Source of the DNA: Lichenibacterium minor
GTDB taxonomy: Bacteria; Pseudomonadota; Alphaproteobacteria; Rhizobiales; Beijerinckiaceae
Reading direction: 5' to 3'
Assembly (NCBI RefSeq): GCF_004137685.1
Contig: NZ_QYBB01000016.1
Location: forward strand, 1 to 64,000
Length of the DNA stretch: 64,000 nt
Below the pieces are notes generated by a model. That model saw nothing but the letters and a program-made list of their open reading frames with translations. It ran no database searches and had not been told where the DNA came from. Of this stretch, positions 26,733-37,259 are shown one piece after another; position 1 is the stretch's first letter, and each line of letters begins with the position of its first letter. The translations under genes were made by a program, and so were the position numbers.

Positions 26733-27572
26733 ATGTCACGCCCCTTCAGCCTCGTCGACGTCTTCGGCACCGTCCCGTTCTCCGGCAACCCGCTGGCGGT
26801 GGTGGCCGCGGCGGACGGGTTGTCCGGCGACGAGATGCAGCGCATCGCGAACTGGCTCGACCTGTCCGAAACGACCTTCCTGCTGCCGCCCACCGATCCC
26901 GGCGCCGACTACCGCGTCCGCATCTTCACGAGCGTGCGGGAACTGCCCTTCGCGGGCCACCCGACGCTGGGCTCCTGCCACGCCTGGCTGGCGGGGGGCG
27001 GCCGCCCGCGCGACCCGGCCCTCGTGGTGCAGCAATGCGGCGCGGGGCTGATCCCGATCCGGGCGGCGGGCGAACACCTCGCCTTCGCGGCACCGCCGCT
27101 GCTCCGCGACGGGCCGCCCGACGCCGCCGCGCTCGACGAGGCGCTGGCGGTGATGCGGCTCGACCCGTCGGCCGTGGTCGAGGCGCGCTGGGTCGACAAC
27201 GGTCCGGGCTGGCTCGGGCTGATGCTGCGCTCGGCCGAGGCGGTGCTGGCGGTGGAGCCCGCGCGCCACCATCCGCGACCCATCGACGTCGGCCTCGTCG
27301 GCCCGCACGCGCCGGGCAGCGAGGCCGCCTTCGAACTCCGCGCCTTCTTCACCGGCCCGGCCGGGGGCATCGTCGAGGATCCCGTGACGGGCAGCCTCAA
27401 CGCGTCCGTGGCGCAGTGGCTGTTCGCGAGCGGCCGCGCGCGGGACCGCTACGTGGCGGCGCAGGGCGCCCGGCTCGGGCGCACCGGCCGCGTCCATGCC
27501 GAGCGGGACGGGGACGGCCGCGTGTGGATCGGCGGGCGGACCGCGACGCTGTTCTCGGGGCTGGCGTCCTGA
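26733..27572 (+). CDS. PhzF-family isomerase-like protein
   Basis: A 279-residue PhzF/diaminopimelate-epimerase-fold protein. Typical motifs are FSLVDVFGTVPFSGNPLAVV at the N-terminus, LSETTFLL with the conserved acid residue of PhzF, RELPFAGHPTLGSCHAW and GGIVEDPVTGSLNASVAQWL. Family members catalyse proton shifts on small metabolites; most have no known substrate. The start at 26733 (MSRPFSLVDV) was chosen over one 14 codons upstream because the fold begins here. It is divergent from the SorC regulator gene. Confidence 0.85.
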   Translation: MSRPFSLVDVFGTVPFSGNPLAVVAAADGLSGDEMQRIANWLDLSETTFLLPPTDPGADYRVRIFTSVRELPFAGHPTLGSCHAWLAGGGRPRDPALVVQQCGAGLIPIRAAGEHLAFAAPPLLRDGPPDAAALDEALAVMRLDPSAVVEARWVDNGPGWLGLMLRSAEAVLAVEPARHHPRPIDVGLVGPHAPGSEAAFELRAFFTGPAGGIVEDPVTGSLNASVAQWLFASGRARDRYVAAQGARLGRTGRVHAERDGDGRVWIGGRTATLFSGLAS

Positions 27573-27734
27573 AGGCCGCCATCGCAGGCTCCGAGGGGGC
27601 AACCGGGCGCAGCGTCCCGGCAACTCCGACGGGCATTCGGATGAGAACGCGACCCATCCGCGGATCCCGAGCGGCCCGGCGTGGAACCTTTCCCGCGCGT
27701 CCGCATAAAGTCGGACAAAACCGAGGGACGCGCG

Positions 27735-28769
<1,035 letters not shown>

Positions 28770-28773
28770 GGCC

Positions 28774-29271
28774 GTGCCGATACGGCTCGACGGGTCCTGT
28801 CACTGCGGCGCGGTGCGCTTCTCCTGCGACAGCCACACGCCGCAGCCCTACCAGCGCTGCTATTGCACCGTGTGCCGCAAGACGGCGGGCGGGGGCGGCT
28901 ACGCGGTCAACATCATGGCCGTGGCGTCGTCGATGCGGGTCGAGGACCCCGACGGCGCGCGCCGCGTCTACCGCGCGGAGTTCGTTGACGCGGAGGGCGG
29001 GCCCTTCACCTCGTCGGCGGAGCGGAGCTTCTGTTCGCGCTGCGCTTCGGCGCTGTGGCTGTGGGACCCGCGCTGGCCGGAACTGATCCACCCCTTCGCG
29101 TCGGCGGTCGACTCGGACCTGCCCGTGCCGCCGGAGAACGCGCACATCCTGCTGGAGTCGCGGGCCGCCTGGGTGGCGCCGCAGCGCGGCGCCGCCGACG
29201 GCTGCTTCGACAGCTACCCGGCGCAGTCGATCGAGGACTGGCACAGGGCGCGGGGGCTGTGGATCGACTGA
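28774..29271 (+). CDS. GFA-family (CENP-V-like) zinc protein
   Basis: A 165-residue GFA-type protein starting at GTG 28774. Zinc-binding cysteines appear as GSCHCGAVRFSC, RCYCTVCRKTAG and SFCSRCASAL, the classical GFA pattern. Named family members are proposed to speed the joining of glutathione with formaldehyde, but most are uncharacterised. The very close spacing to the aldo/keto reductase suggests joint use in aldehyde handling (inference). Confidence 0.85.
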   Translation: MPIRLDGSCHCGAVRFSCDSHTPQPYQRCYCTVCRKTAGGGGYAVNIMAVASSMRVEDPDGARRVYRAEFVDAEGGPFTSSAERSFCSRCASALWLWDPRWPELIHPFASAVDSDLPVPPENAHILLESRAAWVAPQRGAADGCFDSYPAQSIEDWHRARGLWID

Positions 29272-29387
29272 TACGGCACCCGGCTGAACAGGCCGGGGCC
29301 GCATCGCAGGCCCGCGCGGCGCTCGAGCGAAGCCGGCTTCCGCGCCGCGAAGCCATCTCGCGGAAGCCGCATGATGGCGCCGGCGGC

Positions 29388-29738
29388 TCACCTCCTCCGC
29401 AGCAACCCGCTCACCGGGCTGCCCGGGCCGAAGGAGGCCCAGGCCTGGTCGCAGGCCGCCGCGGTGTCGTTCGCGTAGCGCGCGTCGTCGGCCGCCATGT
29501 CCTCCTGCAGGAGGGGCGAGAAAGGCCCCGAGGACAGGCTCGCCCGCGTCAGCCCCTTGCGGGACAGGAAGCTCTGCAGCCGCCGCTCGTCGAGCTGGAA
29601 GGGGCAGTGCTGAGCGGCCAGCACCGCCGAATGGGCGGTGAGCAGCACCAGCTCCTGCCCCTTGGCGAACTCGGCCCGGGCCGGCCCCGCCGCCAGCACG
29701 CCGCCCACCACCGCCATCGTCAGGACCCGTCGTCGCAT
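29388..29738 (-). CDS. small secreted hypothetical protein
   Basis: A 116-residue protein with a signal peptide (MAVVGGVLAAGPARA). The mature part is helical with two Cys residues that could form a disulfide (HCPFQLDE and AACDQAW). No family is recognised. It is convergent with the GFA-family gene. Confidence 0.55.
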   Translation of the reverse strand: MRRRVLTMAVVGGVLAAGPARAEFAKGQELVLLTAHSAVLAAQHCPFQLDERRLQSFLSRKGLTRASLSSGPFSPLLQEDMAADDARYANDTAAACDQAWASFGPGSPVSGLLRRR

Positions 29739-30013
29739 CGTCGCTCTCCGTTCGGCGGCAGGGAACCACGGCGGCCCGCCCTTGGGAAGGGCGCGGGTCC
29801 GGCCGCGAAGGGTCGTCCCGGCAGGGGCGCGGCGCCGTGCCGGGGCAGGTCGTCTGCGATCTCGGACCGGGACGCCGTCGCGCCGGCGACAGCCGCCGTC
29901 GGCCGGACGTCCGGCGCGTGGCGGCCGAGCGACGCCGGTGAAACCTCGCGGGAAACGCTGCGTAGCTGACGGACGTGCCGCGTGCGGTCCTGCCCGAGGA
30001 GGCCGTCGGCCGC

Positions 30014-30256
30014 ATGATCACCGGCAAGCAGATCCGCGAAGCCCGCGCCCTGATGGGCCTGCAACGGTCGAAGTTCGCCGAAAAGGCCGGCGTGCCCCAC
30101 GCCATCCTGAAGCTGGCGGAGATGACCGACGGCGAATGTCCGGTGCAGCTCGATCGCGTGCGCCAGATCCGCCGCGCCATCGAGGCCGCCGGCTTCGAAC
30201 TCTTCGGCGAAGGCAGCGAAGCGGGAGTGAGGCGACGCGCGGCGCCGACCGAGTGA
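30014..30256 (+). CDS. small XRE-type helix-turn-helix protein
   Basis: An 80-residue protein made mostly of one helix-turn-helix: ITGKQIREARALMGLQRSKFAEKAGVPHAILKLAEM, then VQLDRVRQIRRAIEAAGFELF. This is the single-domain XRE layout, so it probably binds DNA as a dimer. The ATG at 30014 has GAGGAGG at a slightly long distance upstream; a GTG at 29975 is the alternative. The target is unknown. Confidence 0.65.
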   Translation: MITGKQIREARALMGLQRSKFAEKAGVPHAILKLAEMTDGECPVQLDRVRQIRRAIEAAGFELFGEGSEAGVRRRAAPTE

Positions 30257-30481
30257 AGCGCCCGACCGCGGTGGCGCACCGCCGGCCCTGCCGCAGGGGC
30301 CGGGGGCGTCCTCGCCGGATCCGCGCGACGGCCGCAGGAGAGTCCGGCGGCATGCCTTGTGGGCGCCCGGTGCATCCGTTATCGCCGAAACACCGGCCCT
30401 GGCGCGTCCGCCCTGCAAGCACGTCCGCAGGGCGTGTTCGGGGCGAGCCCGACACGGCCGCGCACGGGATGAGAGGCCGCG

Positions 30482-31774
30482 ATGTTCGAAGCCGAGGGGC
30501 CCGCCCCGTTCGCCCGCCGCGGCGGGAGCGCCCGGCGGGCGCCCGTCGCCCAGGGTGCCGGGCTGCTTCCGGAGCGCGCCGGGCCGGGTCTCGTCGCCCT
30601 GGCGACCGCGGTCGCGGTGGCGCTCCACCTGTGGCGCAGCGGCGAATCCGCGACCCATCCGCAGTTCGTGGCCGAGGACGGACGGGTCTTCTTCACAGAA
30701 GCCAAGCTCATGGGGCTCGGCGCCATAGTCACACCCTATTCGGGCTACCTCCACCTCCTGCCCAGGCTCGCCGCCCTGGCGGCTTCGGCCTTCCCGTCTC
30801 GCCTGGCGCCCGATCTGTTCCTCGTCTTCGCCACCCTCGTGGTCGGGTGGGCGTCCGCCACGGTGGCGTCGGCGGGGCAGCGCCACGCCTGGGCCCTGGC
30901 GCCGCTGGCCTTTCTGGTCCCGACGGACGGCGAAGTCTTCGGCACGCTGACCAACGTGCAATGGGTGACCGGGCCGGCGCTCGCGCTGGTGGTGGCGACC
31001 GCGACGCCGCTCGGCCGCCTCGCCCGTTCCAATCAGCTCGCCTTCGCGGCGCTGGCGAGCCTCACGGGCCCGTTCTCGATCTTCGTCGCCCCGTTGGCGC
31101 TGTGGCGCCTCCGGGACGATCGGACGGACCGCTTCGCCCGGCTGCTCTGCGGGCTCGTGCTGGCCGGCGCGGCGGTGCAGCTCGCCCATATCGCCGTCGA
31201 GCCCAAACCCGCCGCCGCGCCCGACGCCGAAGCACCGCTCCACTTCGCCCTCACGCTGCTCGACCGCTGGATCGGCCAGGCTGCGCATGCCGGGATGACG
31301 CTCCGGCCGGCCCACGCGCGCGACGTCGCCGCGCTGGTGGTCGCCGCGGCTGTCGCGGCCGCTGCGCTTCCCCGGCTGGCCGCCAAGCTCTACCTGTTTG
31401 CGGGCCTGGAGCTGCTCGCCACGTTCTCGCGCTTCATGGGCGACAACCGCTACTTCGACATGCCCTTCGCGGCGGAGCGCTACTTCTACGGCCCGCGCCT
31501 CGTGGTGTTGTGGACCTTGGCCTTGTGCCTGTTGCGGCTGCGCCCGTCCTCCGTGGCGGGTCTGGTCGGCCTGGTGCTGATGCTCGCCGCCGTCGATCCC
31601 TGGATCAAGGCGCCGTATCCCTCGATCCCCTGGGCGTCGGCCGGGGACGAGATCGACCGGGGCTCAGCCGTGCGGATCGTCACGAACCCGTCGCCGGCCG
31701 ACGACGAAACCCCCGACGCCTGGACGGTCACGCTTCCGGGGCGCCCGGGATCCACCGCGGGTCCGCGGCGTTGA
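30482..31774 (+). CDS. large multi-pass membrane protein, possible GT-C-type enzyme
   Basis: A 430-residue protein with about eight to ten hydrophobic helices. After an N-terminal Pro/Arg-rich stretch and a first helix it has the loop VAEDGRVFFTEAKLMG and then TPYSGYLHLLPRLAALAASAFP, an acidic and aromatic first-loop pattern seen in membrane glycosyltransferases of the GT-C fold. Later helices include LAPLAFLVPTDGEVFGTLTNVQW. A C-terminal tail of about 70 residues is soluble. The GT-C idea rests on the acidic first loop and topology only. Confidence 0.55.
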   Translation: MFEAEGPAPFARRGGSARRAPVAQGAGLLPERAGPGLVALATAVAVALHLWRSGESATHPQFVAEDGRVFFTEAKLMGLGAIVTPYSGYLHLLPRLAALAASAFPSRLAPDLFLVFATLVVGWASATVASAGQRHAWALAPLAFLVPTDGEVFGTLTNVQWVTGPALALVVATATPLGRLARSNQLAFAALASLTGPFSIFVAPLALWRLRDDRTDRFARLLCGLVLAGAAVQLAHIAVEPKPAAAPDAEAPLHFALTLLDRWIGQAAHAGMTLRPAHARDVAALVVAAAVAAAALPRLAAKLYLFAGLELLATFSRFMGDNRYFDMPFAAERYFYGPRLVVLWTLALCLLRLRPSSVAGLVGLVLMLAAVDPWIKAPYPSIPWASAGDEIDRGSAVRIVTNPSPADDETPDAWTVTLPGRPGSTAGPRR

Positions 31775-31798
31775 CGGCGAAACGGAGGATGGGGCGTC

Positions 31799-32008
31799 AT
31801 GACGAAGCTGCCGAAGAAGGGCGACGAGGTGATCTGGGGGACGTCGGGCGGCGAAACGCATGGCACCGTCGAGAAGATCGTCACCTCGACCACCAAGATC
31901 AAAGGCCACACCGCCAAGGCTACGGAGGAGGAGCCGCAGGTCCTGGTGAAGAGCGCCAAATCCGGCAAGGAAGCCGTGCACAAGCCCGAGGACGTGAAGA
32001 AGGCCTGA
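31799..32008 (+). CDS. DUF2945 (HVA1 TUDOR-like) protein
   Basis: A 69-residue protein matching the DUF2945 pattern: KKGDEVIWGTSGGETHGTVEKIVTS, then IKGHTAKATEEEPQVLVKSAKSGKEAVHKPEDV. It is a single small SH3/Tudor-like barrel of unknown binding partner. It lies 24 bases after the membrane protein gene and is followed by a strong terminator. Confidence 0.85.
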   Translation: MTKLPKKGDEVIWGTSGGETHGTVEKIVTSTTKIKGHTAKATEEEPQVLVKSAKSGKEAVHKPEDVKKA

Positions 32009-32061
32009 CCTCTTTCGCCCGGGCCGCCCGACAGGCCGGTTCCCCGGACATCCGATCGAAA

Positions 32062-32095
32062 AAAGGGCCGCGCTCCCGTCGGAGCGCGGCCCTTT
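32062..32095. terminator. bidirectional Rho-independent terminator
   Basis: A perfect 15-bp stem, AAAGGGCCGCGCTCC/GGAGCGCGGCCCTTT, with a four-base loop, flanked by an A-run on the left and T-rich sequence on the right. It sits between two convergent genes (DUF2945 and catalase), so it can stop both transcripts. Confidence 0.9.
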
Positions 32096-32117
32096 CCGTT
32101 CCGTCAGGCCGGGGCGG

Positions 32118-34298
32118 TCAGGCCGCCACGGCCTCGATGTCGCGGTTGTGGTAGCGGTGCTTCTCCAGCCCCGTCACCAGCGCGGCGACGGCCGCCGGGG
32201 CGGTTCCCGCCGTCACGCCCTGCTCGGGCGCACCCGCGGCCGGCACCGGCAGGTGCGCCTTGGCGATGAGCGCCTGGCCCTCGCCCATGAACACCAGCGG
32301 CTTGCCGTGCTTGAAAGCTTCGGCCACGAAGGCCAGCGCCAAGCCGGTCTTCGCCAGCTTCTCGGCCGACTTGCCCCCCGGCACCGCGACGGCGTCGTAG
32401 ATCACCGACGGTGCGTTCACGGCCGGGCGGTCCACCTTGACGCTCTTGCCGAGCGAGCAGGTGATGGTGCCGCCGCGATCCGCGATGACCTCGATCACGG
32501 CGCCCTGCGCTTCGAGCGCGGAGCGCAGCGCGCCGAGCTGCTCGCCATCCACGCCTTCGCCCGCCAGCACCGCGATCTTGCGGCCCTTGATGCCCTTGGT
32601 CACCTTGTCCATCGACAGGGCCGGGGACCGCTCGACCTTGAGCCGCCCGCTCGGCATCTCCTTCGGCGCGGCGACCTCCGTCACCACGGGCTTCGGGGCG
32701 ACGCGCTTGCACTCCTCGATGTCGAGGCCGGTCTGTTCCGCCACGCCGGCCGCGAGCTCGGGGTGGATGTTGACCAGCAGGTTTGCCATCACGGCCTTCG
32801 GCACCGCCTTGGTTTCGCACTGGTTCAGCTCGAACGCGATCGCTTCGATCAGGTGCTTCTTTTCCCAGTCGGCGAGGGAGTTGAAGAACATCGTCGCCTG
32901 GGTGAAATAGTCGGTGAAGCTCGTCGACCGGGCGCGGATCTTGTGGCCGTCGACCTTCTCGGCATAGGAGCGGAAGGCGTCCACGGCCTGCGGCTGGTGC
33001 ATCGGGTGCACGCCGCCGAGCGCGCTCGGGAAGTAGGCGACCCGCCCCTTGTTGATGGTGTTCTTGGCGAACCCGTCGCGCCGGTTGTTGGAAACCGGGT
33101 TCAGAGGCCGGTTGATCGGCAGCTCGGCGAAGTTGGGGCCGATCCGGCGCAGCTGCGTGTCGAGGTAGGAGTGCAGCCGGCCCTGCAGCATCGGGTCGTT
33201 GGTGAAATCGATGCCCGGCACCACGTGGCTGACGCAGAACGCGACCTGCTCGGTTTCGGCGAAGTAGTTGTCCGGGTTGCGGTTCAGGACCATCTTGCCG
33301 ACGATGCGGACCGGGACCAGCTCTTCGGGGATCAGCTTCGTGTCGTCGAGCAGGTCGAAGTCGAAGGCGAACTCGTCCTTTTCCTCGACGACCTGGATGC
33401 CGAGATCCCATTCGAGGAAGTCGCCGCGCTCGATCGACTCGAACATGTCGCGGCGCTGGTAGTCGGCATCCTTGCCGGCCGTCTTCTGCGCCTCGTCCCA
33501 CACCTGGGACTGCACGCCCTTGACGGGCTTCCAGTGGAACTTGACGAAGCGGCTGCCGCCCTTGGCGTCGACCAGGCGCCAGGTGTGGACGCCGAAGCCC
33601 TCCATGTTGGCGAAGGACCGCGGCAGGCCGCGGTCGCTCATCACCCACATGATCATGTGGCTGACCTCCGGGCTCAGCGACGCGAAGTCCCAGAACGTGT
33701 CGTGGGCCGAGGCCGCCTGCGGGATCTCGACGTGGGGCTCGGGCTTCACGGCGTGGATCAGGTCGGGGAACTTGATCGCGTCGTTGATGAAGAACACCGG
33801 GATGTGGTTGCCGACGAGGTCCCACACGCCGGCATCGGTGTAGAACTTCACCGCGAAGCCGCGCACGTCGCGCGGCGTGTCGGCCGAGCCGCGCGAGCCC
33901 GCCACGGTCGAGAAGCGGGTGAACACGGGCGTGCGCTTGCCCTTCTCCGAGAAGGGCGCCGCCATGGTGAGCGCGCTCAGGTCCTCGTAGGCTTCGAAAT
34001 AGCCGTGGGCGCCGGCGCCGCGCGCGTGGACGACGCGCTCGGGGATGCGCTCGTGGTCGAAGGCGGTGATCTTTTCGCGCAGGAGGAAGTCTTCGAGCAG
34101 CGACCCGCCCCGCACGCCGGCCTTCTCGGAGTTCTGGTCGTCCGAGATCTTGAGGCCCTGGTTCGAGGTCATGACCTCTCGCGGCTCGACCGTGTCGTGC
34201 TTCAGCGCCACGGTCTTGGCGGTCTCGACCGCATCGTGGGTCGCGGTGTCGTGCGCTCCGCCGCCCTGGGGTGGGGCGTAGCCATTGTCGTGGGTCAT
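32118..34298 (-). CDS. katE: large-subunit (clade II) catalase with DJ-1-like C-terminal domain
   Basis: A 726-residue heme catalase that breaks hydrogen peroxide to water and oxygen. Its length fits HPII/KatE. The core has [16 protein letters not shown] (distal His), [16 protein letters not shown] (Asn) and [17 protein letters not shown] (heme-ligand Tyr). After residue ~590 comes the flavodoxin/DJ-1-like domain [20 protein letters not shown] of large-subunit catalases. It is divergent from bchI with 133 bases between, so oxygen defence lies beside the photosynthesis genes; whether this is functional or by chance is not known. Confidence 0.95.
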   Translation of the reverse strand: MTHDNGYAPPQGGGAHDTATHDAVETAKTVALKHDTVEPREVMTSNQGLKISDDQNSEKAGVRGGSLLEDFLLREKITAFDHERIPERVVHARGAGAHGYFEAYEDLSALTMAAPFSEKGKRTPVFTRFSTVAGSRGSADTPRDVRGFAVKFYTDAGVWDLVGNHIPVFFINDAIKFPDLIHAVKPEPHVEIPQAASAHDTFWDFASLSPEVSHMIMWVMSDRGLPRSFANMEGFGVHTWRLVDAKGGSRFVKFHWKPVKGVQSQVWDEAQKTAGKDADYQRRDMFESIERGDFLEWDLGIQVVEEKDEFAFDFDLLDDTKLIPEELVPVRIVGKMVLNRNPDNYFAETEQVAFCVSHVVPGIDFTNDPMLQGRLHSYLDTQLRRIGPNFAELPINRPLNPVSNNRRDGFAKNTINKGRVAYFPSALGGVHPMHQPQAVDAFRSYAEKVDGHKIRARSTSFTDYFTQATMFFNSLADWEKKHLIEAIAFELNQCETKAVPKAVMANLLVNIHPELAAGVAEQTGLDIEECKRVAPKPVVTEVAAPKEMPSGRLKVERSPALSMDKVTKGIKGRKIAVLAGEGVDGEQLGALRSALEAQGAVIEVIADRGGTITCSLGKSVKVDRPAVNAPSVIYDAVAVPGGKSAEKLAKTGLALAFVAEAFKHGKPLVFMGEGQALIAKAHLPVPAAGAPEQGVTAGTAPAAVAALVTGLEKHRYHNRDIEAVAA

Positions 34299-34431
34299 GG
34301 AATCATTCCGAACTGAACGCTGTCGGAAGGCCCAACGGGCGAAAGGCGGAAAGGTGGCACGCGTCCCGCCGTCGGGGCGTGGGCCCGTCCGCGCCCTGGC
34401 GCTCCCCCGGGCGAGCCCCTAAGGTCGGCCC

Positions 34432-35475
34432 ATGAGCGCTCCGTTTCCCTTCTCCGCCATCGTCGGCCAGGACGAGATGAAGCTCGCCCTGGCCCTCGCG
34501 GCGATCGACCCGAGCCTCGGCGGCGTGCTGGTGCTGGGCGACCGCGGCACCGGCAAGTCGACGGCGGTGCGGGCCCTGGCGGCGGTGCTGCCCCGCATCG
34601 CGGTGTCGGCCGAGTGCCCCTACGGCTGCGACCCCGCCGACGGTGCCCCCCACTGCGACATCTGCGCCGAAGCCGCGCGTCTCGGCCCGCTCCGGGCGCG
34701 CGACGCCGCCGTGCCGGTGGTGGACCTCCCGCTCGGCGCCACCGAAGACCGCGTCGCCGGCGCGCTCGACCTCGAACGCGCGCTGGTGGCCGGTGAAGCG
34801 CGCTTCCAGCCCGGCCTCCTGGCCCGCGCCAACCGCGGCTTCCTATACGTCGACGAGGTCAACCTGCTGGAGGACCACATCGTCGACCTGCTGCTCGACG
34901 TTGCGGCCTCGGGCGAGAACGTCGTCGAGCGCGAAGGGCTCAGCATCCGCCACCCCGCCCGCTTCGTGCTCGTCGGCTCCTGCAACCCCGAGGAGGGGGA
35001 GCTCCGCCCGCAGCTCCTCGACCGCTTCGGCCTGTCGGTCGAGATCCGCACCCCGACCGACATCGCCACCCGCGTCGAGATCGTCCTGCGCCGCGACCGC
35101 TTCGACGCCGACCGCGCCGGCTTCACGCGCGACTGGGCCGGGCGCGACGCGGACCTCCGCGCCGGCCTCGCCGAGGCGCGGGCGCGGCTCGCCGCCGTCG
35201 AGGTGCCGCGGGGCGTCCTAGAAGCCTCGGCCCGGCTCTGCGTGGCGCTGGGCACGGACGGGCTGCGCGGCGAACTGACGATGCTGCGGGCCGCCCGGGC
35301 GCTCGCGGCGCACGACGGCGACCGGAGCGTGACGGAGGGCCACCTGCGCCGTGTCGCCCCCTTCGCGCTGCGCCATCGCCTGCGGCGGGACCCGCTGGAT
35401 TCCGTCGGCTCGACGGCACGCGTCGCCCGCGCGGTCGACGAGGTGCTGACGGCCGCCGGGCTCGTGCCCGCGTGA
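34432..35475 (+). CDS. bchI: magnesium chelatase ATPase subunit I
   Basis: A 347-residue AAA+ subunit of Mg-chelatase, which inserts Mg2+ into protoporphyrin IX at the first committed step of bacteriochlorophyll synthesis. Walker A is GDRGTGKSTAVRALA, Walker B YVDEVNLLEDHIVDLLLDVA, and sensor motif VLVGSCNPEEGELRPQLLDRF. The insert AECPYGCDPADGAPHC is usual for BchI. It overlaps bchD by four bases (GTGA), and bchD overlaps bchO in the same manner, so the three are coupled. Confidence 0.97.
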   Translation: MSAPFPFSAIVGQDEMKLALALAAIDPSLGGVLVLGDRGTGKSTAVRALAAVLPRIAVSAECPYGCDPADGAPHCDICAEAARLGPLRARDAAVPVVDLPLGATEDRVAGALDLERALVAGEARFQPGLLARANRGFLYVDEVNLLEDHIVDLLLDVAASGENVVEREGLSIRHPARFVLVGSCNPEEGELRPQLLDRFGLSVEIRTPTDIATRVEIVLRRDRFDADRAGFTRDWAGRDADLRAGLAEARARLAAVEVPRGVLEASARLCVALGTDGLRGELTMLRAARALAAHDGDRSVTEGHLRRVAPFALRHRLRRDPLDSVGSTARVARAVDEVLTAAGLVPA

Positions 35476-37259
35476 CGGACGGCGCCGCGCCGCGCGACCG
35501 CTGGGCCGACGCCTGCCTGACGGCGCGGCTCGTCGCCCTCGACCCCGCCCTCGGCATCGCGCTGCGCGGGTCCCCCGGCCCGGCGCTCGACGGCTGGCTG
35601 GCGGGCCTGCGCGGCCACCTTTCGCCCGCGACGCCCTGGCGCCGCTGGCCGGCCGGCACGCCGGACGCGCGCCTGCTCGGCGGGCTCGACCTCGCCGCCA
35701 CCCTGGCGACGGGACGCCTCGTGGCGTCGCGCGGCCTGCTCGCCGAGTCGGACGGCGGCGTGCTGGTGGTCGCCTCGGCGGAGCGGCTCGACGCCGGGGC
35801 GGCATCGCACCTGTGCGCCGCCCTCGACACCGGCCTCGTCCGGATCGAGCGGGACGGCATCGCGGCGGCCGCCGAAGCCCGGCTCGGCCCCGTGCTGATC
35901 GACGACGGCCGGGGGCCCGACGAGGGCGTGACTGCGGCGCTGCTCGACCGCGTCGCACTGCGGCTCGACCTGTCCGGCGTCGGGCACCGCGACTGCGGGC
36001 CGATGCCGCCCGAGCCCGAGGCGGTCGCGGCGGCGCGCGCGCGCCTGCCCGGCGTCGCGGCCGGCGCCGACGTCGTCGAGGCCTTCTGCGCCGCCGCGGA
36101 CGCGCTGGGCGTGGCCGGCCTGCGCGCGCCGCTGCTGGCCCTCAAGGTCGCCCGCGGCTGCGCGGCCCTGGCCGGGCGGGACCACGTCGGGCCGGACGAG
36201 GTGTCGGCGGCGGCGCGCCTCGTGCTCGGCCCGCGCGCCACGCGAACGCCCGTCCCGCCCGAAGCCGCGGCGCCCGGCGACCCTCAGCCTGCCGACGGCG
36301 GAGCCGATGCGGCCGACGGCGCGCCGGCGCCGGGATCGGACGAGGGGGAGCGGCTGGCCGAGTCGGGCGGGCACCTCCGCGAGGTCGCCGTGGCGGCGGC
36401 CGCGGCGGCGCTGCCGACCGACGTGCTGGCGTCGCTCCTGTCCGGCGCCGCGGCCCCGCCCCGCCCCGGCGCATCGGGTGCCCGGCAGGGCCCCGCCGCA
36501 CGCGCCGGGCAGCGGGGCCGGCCGGTCGGGTCGCGCCGCGGCGAGCCCGGCCGCGGCGCGCGGATCGACGTGCTGGCGACGTTGCGCGCCGCCGCGCCCT
36601 GGCAGGGCCTGCGCGGGGGGGACGCGCGCGGCCCCGTCCGCATCCGGCGCGACGACATCCGCGTGAAGCGGCACCGCGACCGGCAGCGCACCACCACCAT
36701 CTTTGCCGTCGACGCTTCGGGCTCGGCGGCGCTGGGGCGCCTCGCGGAAGCCAAGGGCGCCGTCGAGCTGCTGCTCGCCGAATGCTACATCCGCCGCGAC
36801 GACGTCGCCCTCGTGGCCTTCCGGGGGACGGCCGCCGACGTCCTGCTGCCGCCGACGCGCTCGCCGGCCCGGGCCAAGCGCGAGCTGGCGAGCCTGCCGG
36901 GCGGCGGCGCGACGCCGTTGGCGGCCGGCATCGCGGCGGCCCTCGACCTCGCCGCCGCCGCGGCGCGGGGCGGGCGCCGCCCGGTGGTGGCGCTGCTGAC
37001 GGACGGCCGCGGCAACGTCGCGCGCGACGGCGCGGCGGACCGCGCCCGCGCGGCCGAGGACGCCCACGCGGCGGCGCGCGGCCTGCGCGCCGCCGGCGTC
37101 GCCGCCCTGGTGATCGACGTGTCGCCGCGCCCCGGCGCCGCTGCGGCGCGGCTGGCCGCCGAGATGGGCGCCGCCTACCTCCCGCTGCCCGCCGCGGACG
37201 CGCGCGGCATCGCCGGCGCGGTGCGGGCCGCCGCCACACGACCGGGGACGCGCGCATGA
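35472..37259 (+). CDS. bchD: magnesium chelatase subunit D
   Basis: A 595-residue subunit that forms the double-ring complex with BchI. The N-terminal AAA-like domain lacks a good Walker A, as is normal for BchD. A Pro/Ala-rich acidic linker lies at about residues 255-330. The C-terminal von Willebrand factor A domain carries the MIDAS motif FAVDASGSAALGRL, preceded by the integrin-binding-like RIRRDDIRVKRHRDR. It starts at GTG 35472 inside the last codons of bchI. Confidence 0.95.
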   Translation: MTDGAAPRDRWADACLTARLVALDPALGIALRGSPGPALDGWLAGLRGHLSPATPWRRWPAGTPDARLLGGLDLAATLATGRLVASRGLLAESDGGVLVVASAERLDAGAASHLCAALDTGLVRIERDGIAAAAEARLGPVLIDDGRGPDEGVTAALLDRVALRLDLSGVGHRDCGPMPPEPEAVAAARARLPGVAAGADVVEAFCAAADALGVAGLRAPLLALKVARGCAALAGRDHVGPDEVSAAARLVLGPRATRTPVPPEAAAPGDPQPADGGADAADGAPAPGSDEGERLAESGGHLREVAVAAAAAALPTDVLASLLSGAAAPPRPGASGARQGPAARAGQRGRPVGSRRGEPGRGARIDVLATLRAAAPWQGLRGGDARGPVRIRRDDIRVKRHRDRQRTTTIFAVDASGSAALGRLAEAKGAVELLLAECYIRRDDVALVAFRGTAADVLLPPTRSPARAKRELASLPGGGATPLAAGIAAALDLAAAAARGGRRPVVALLTDGRGNVARDGAADRARAAEDAHAAARGLRAAGVAALVIDVSPRPGAAAARLAAEMGAAYLPLPAADARGIAGAVRAAATRPGTRA

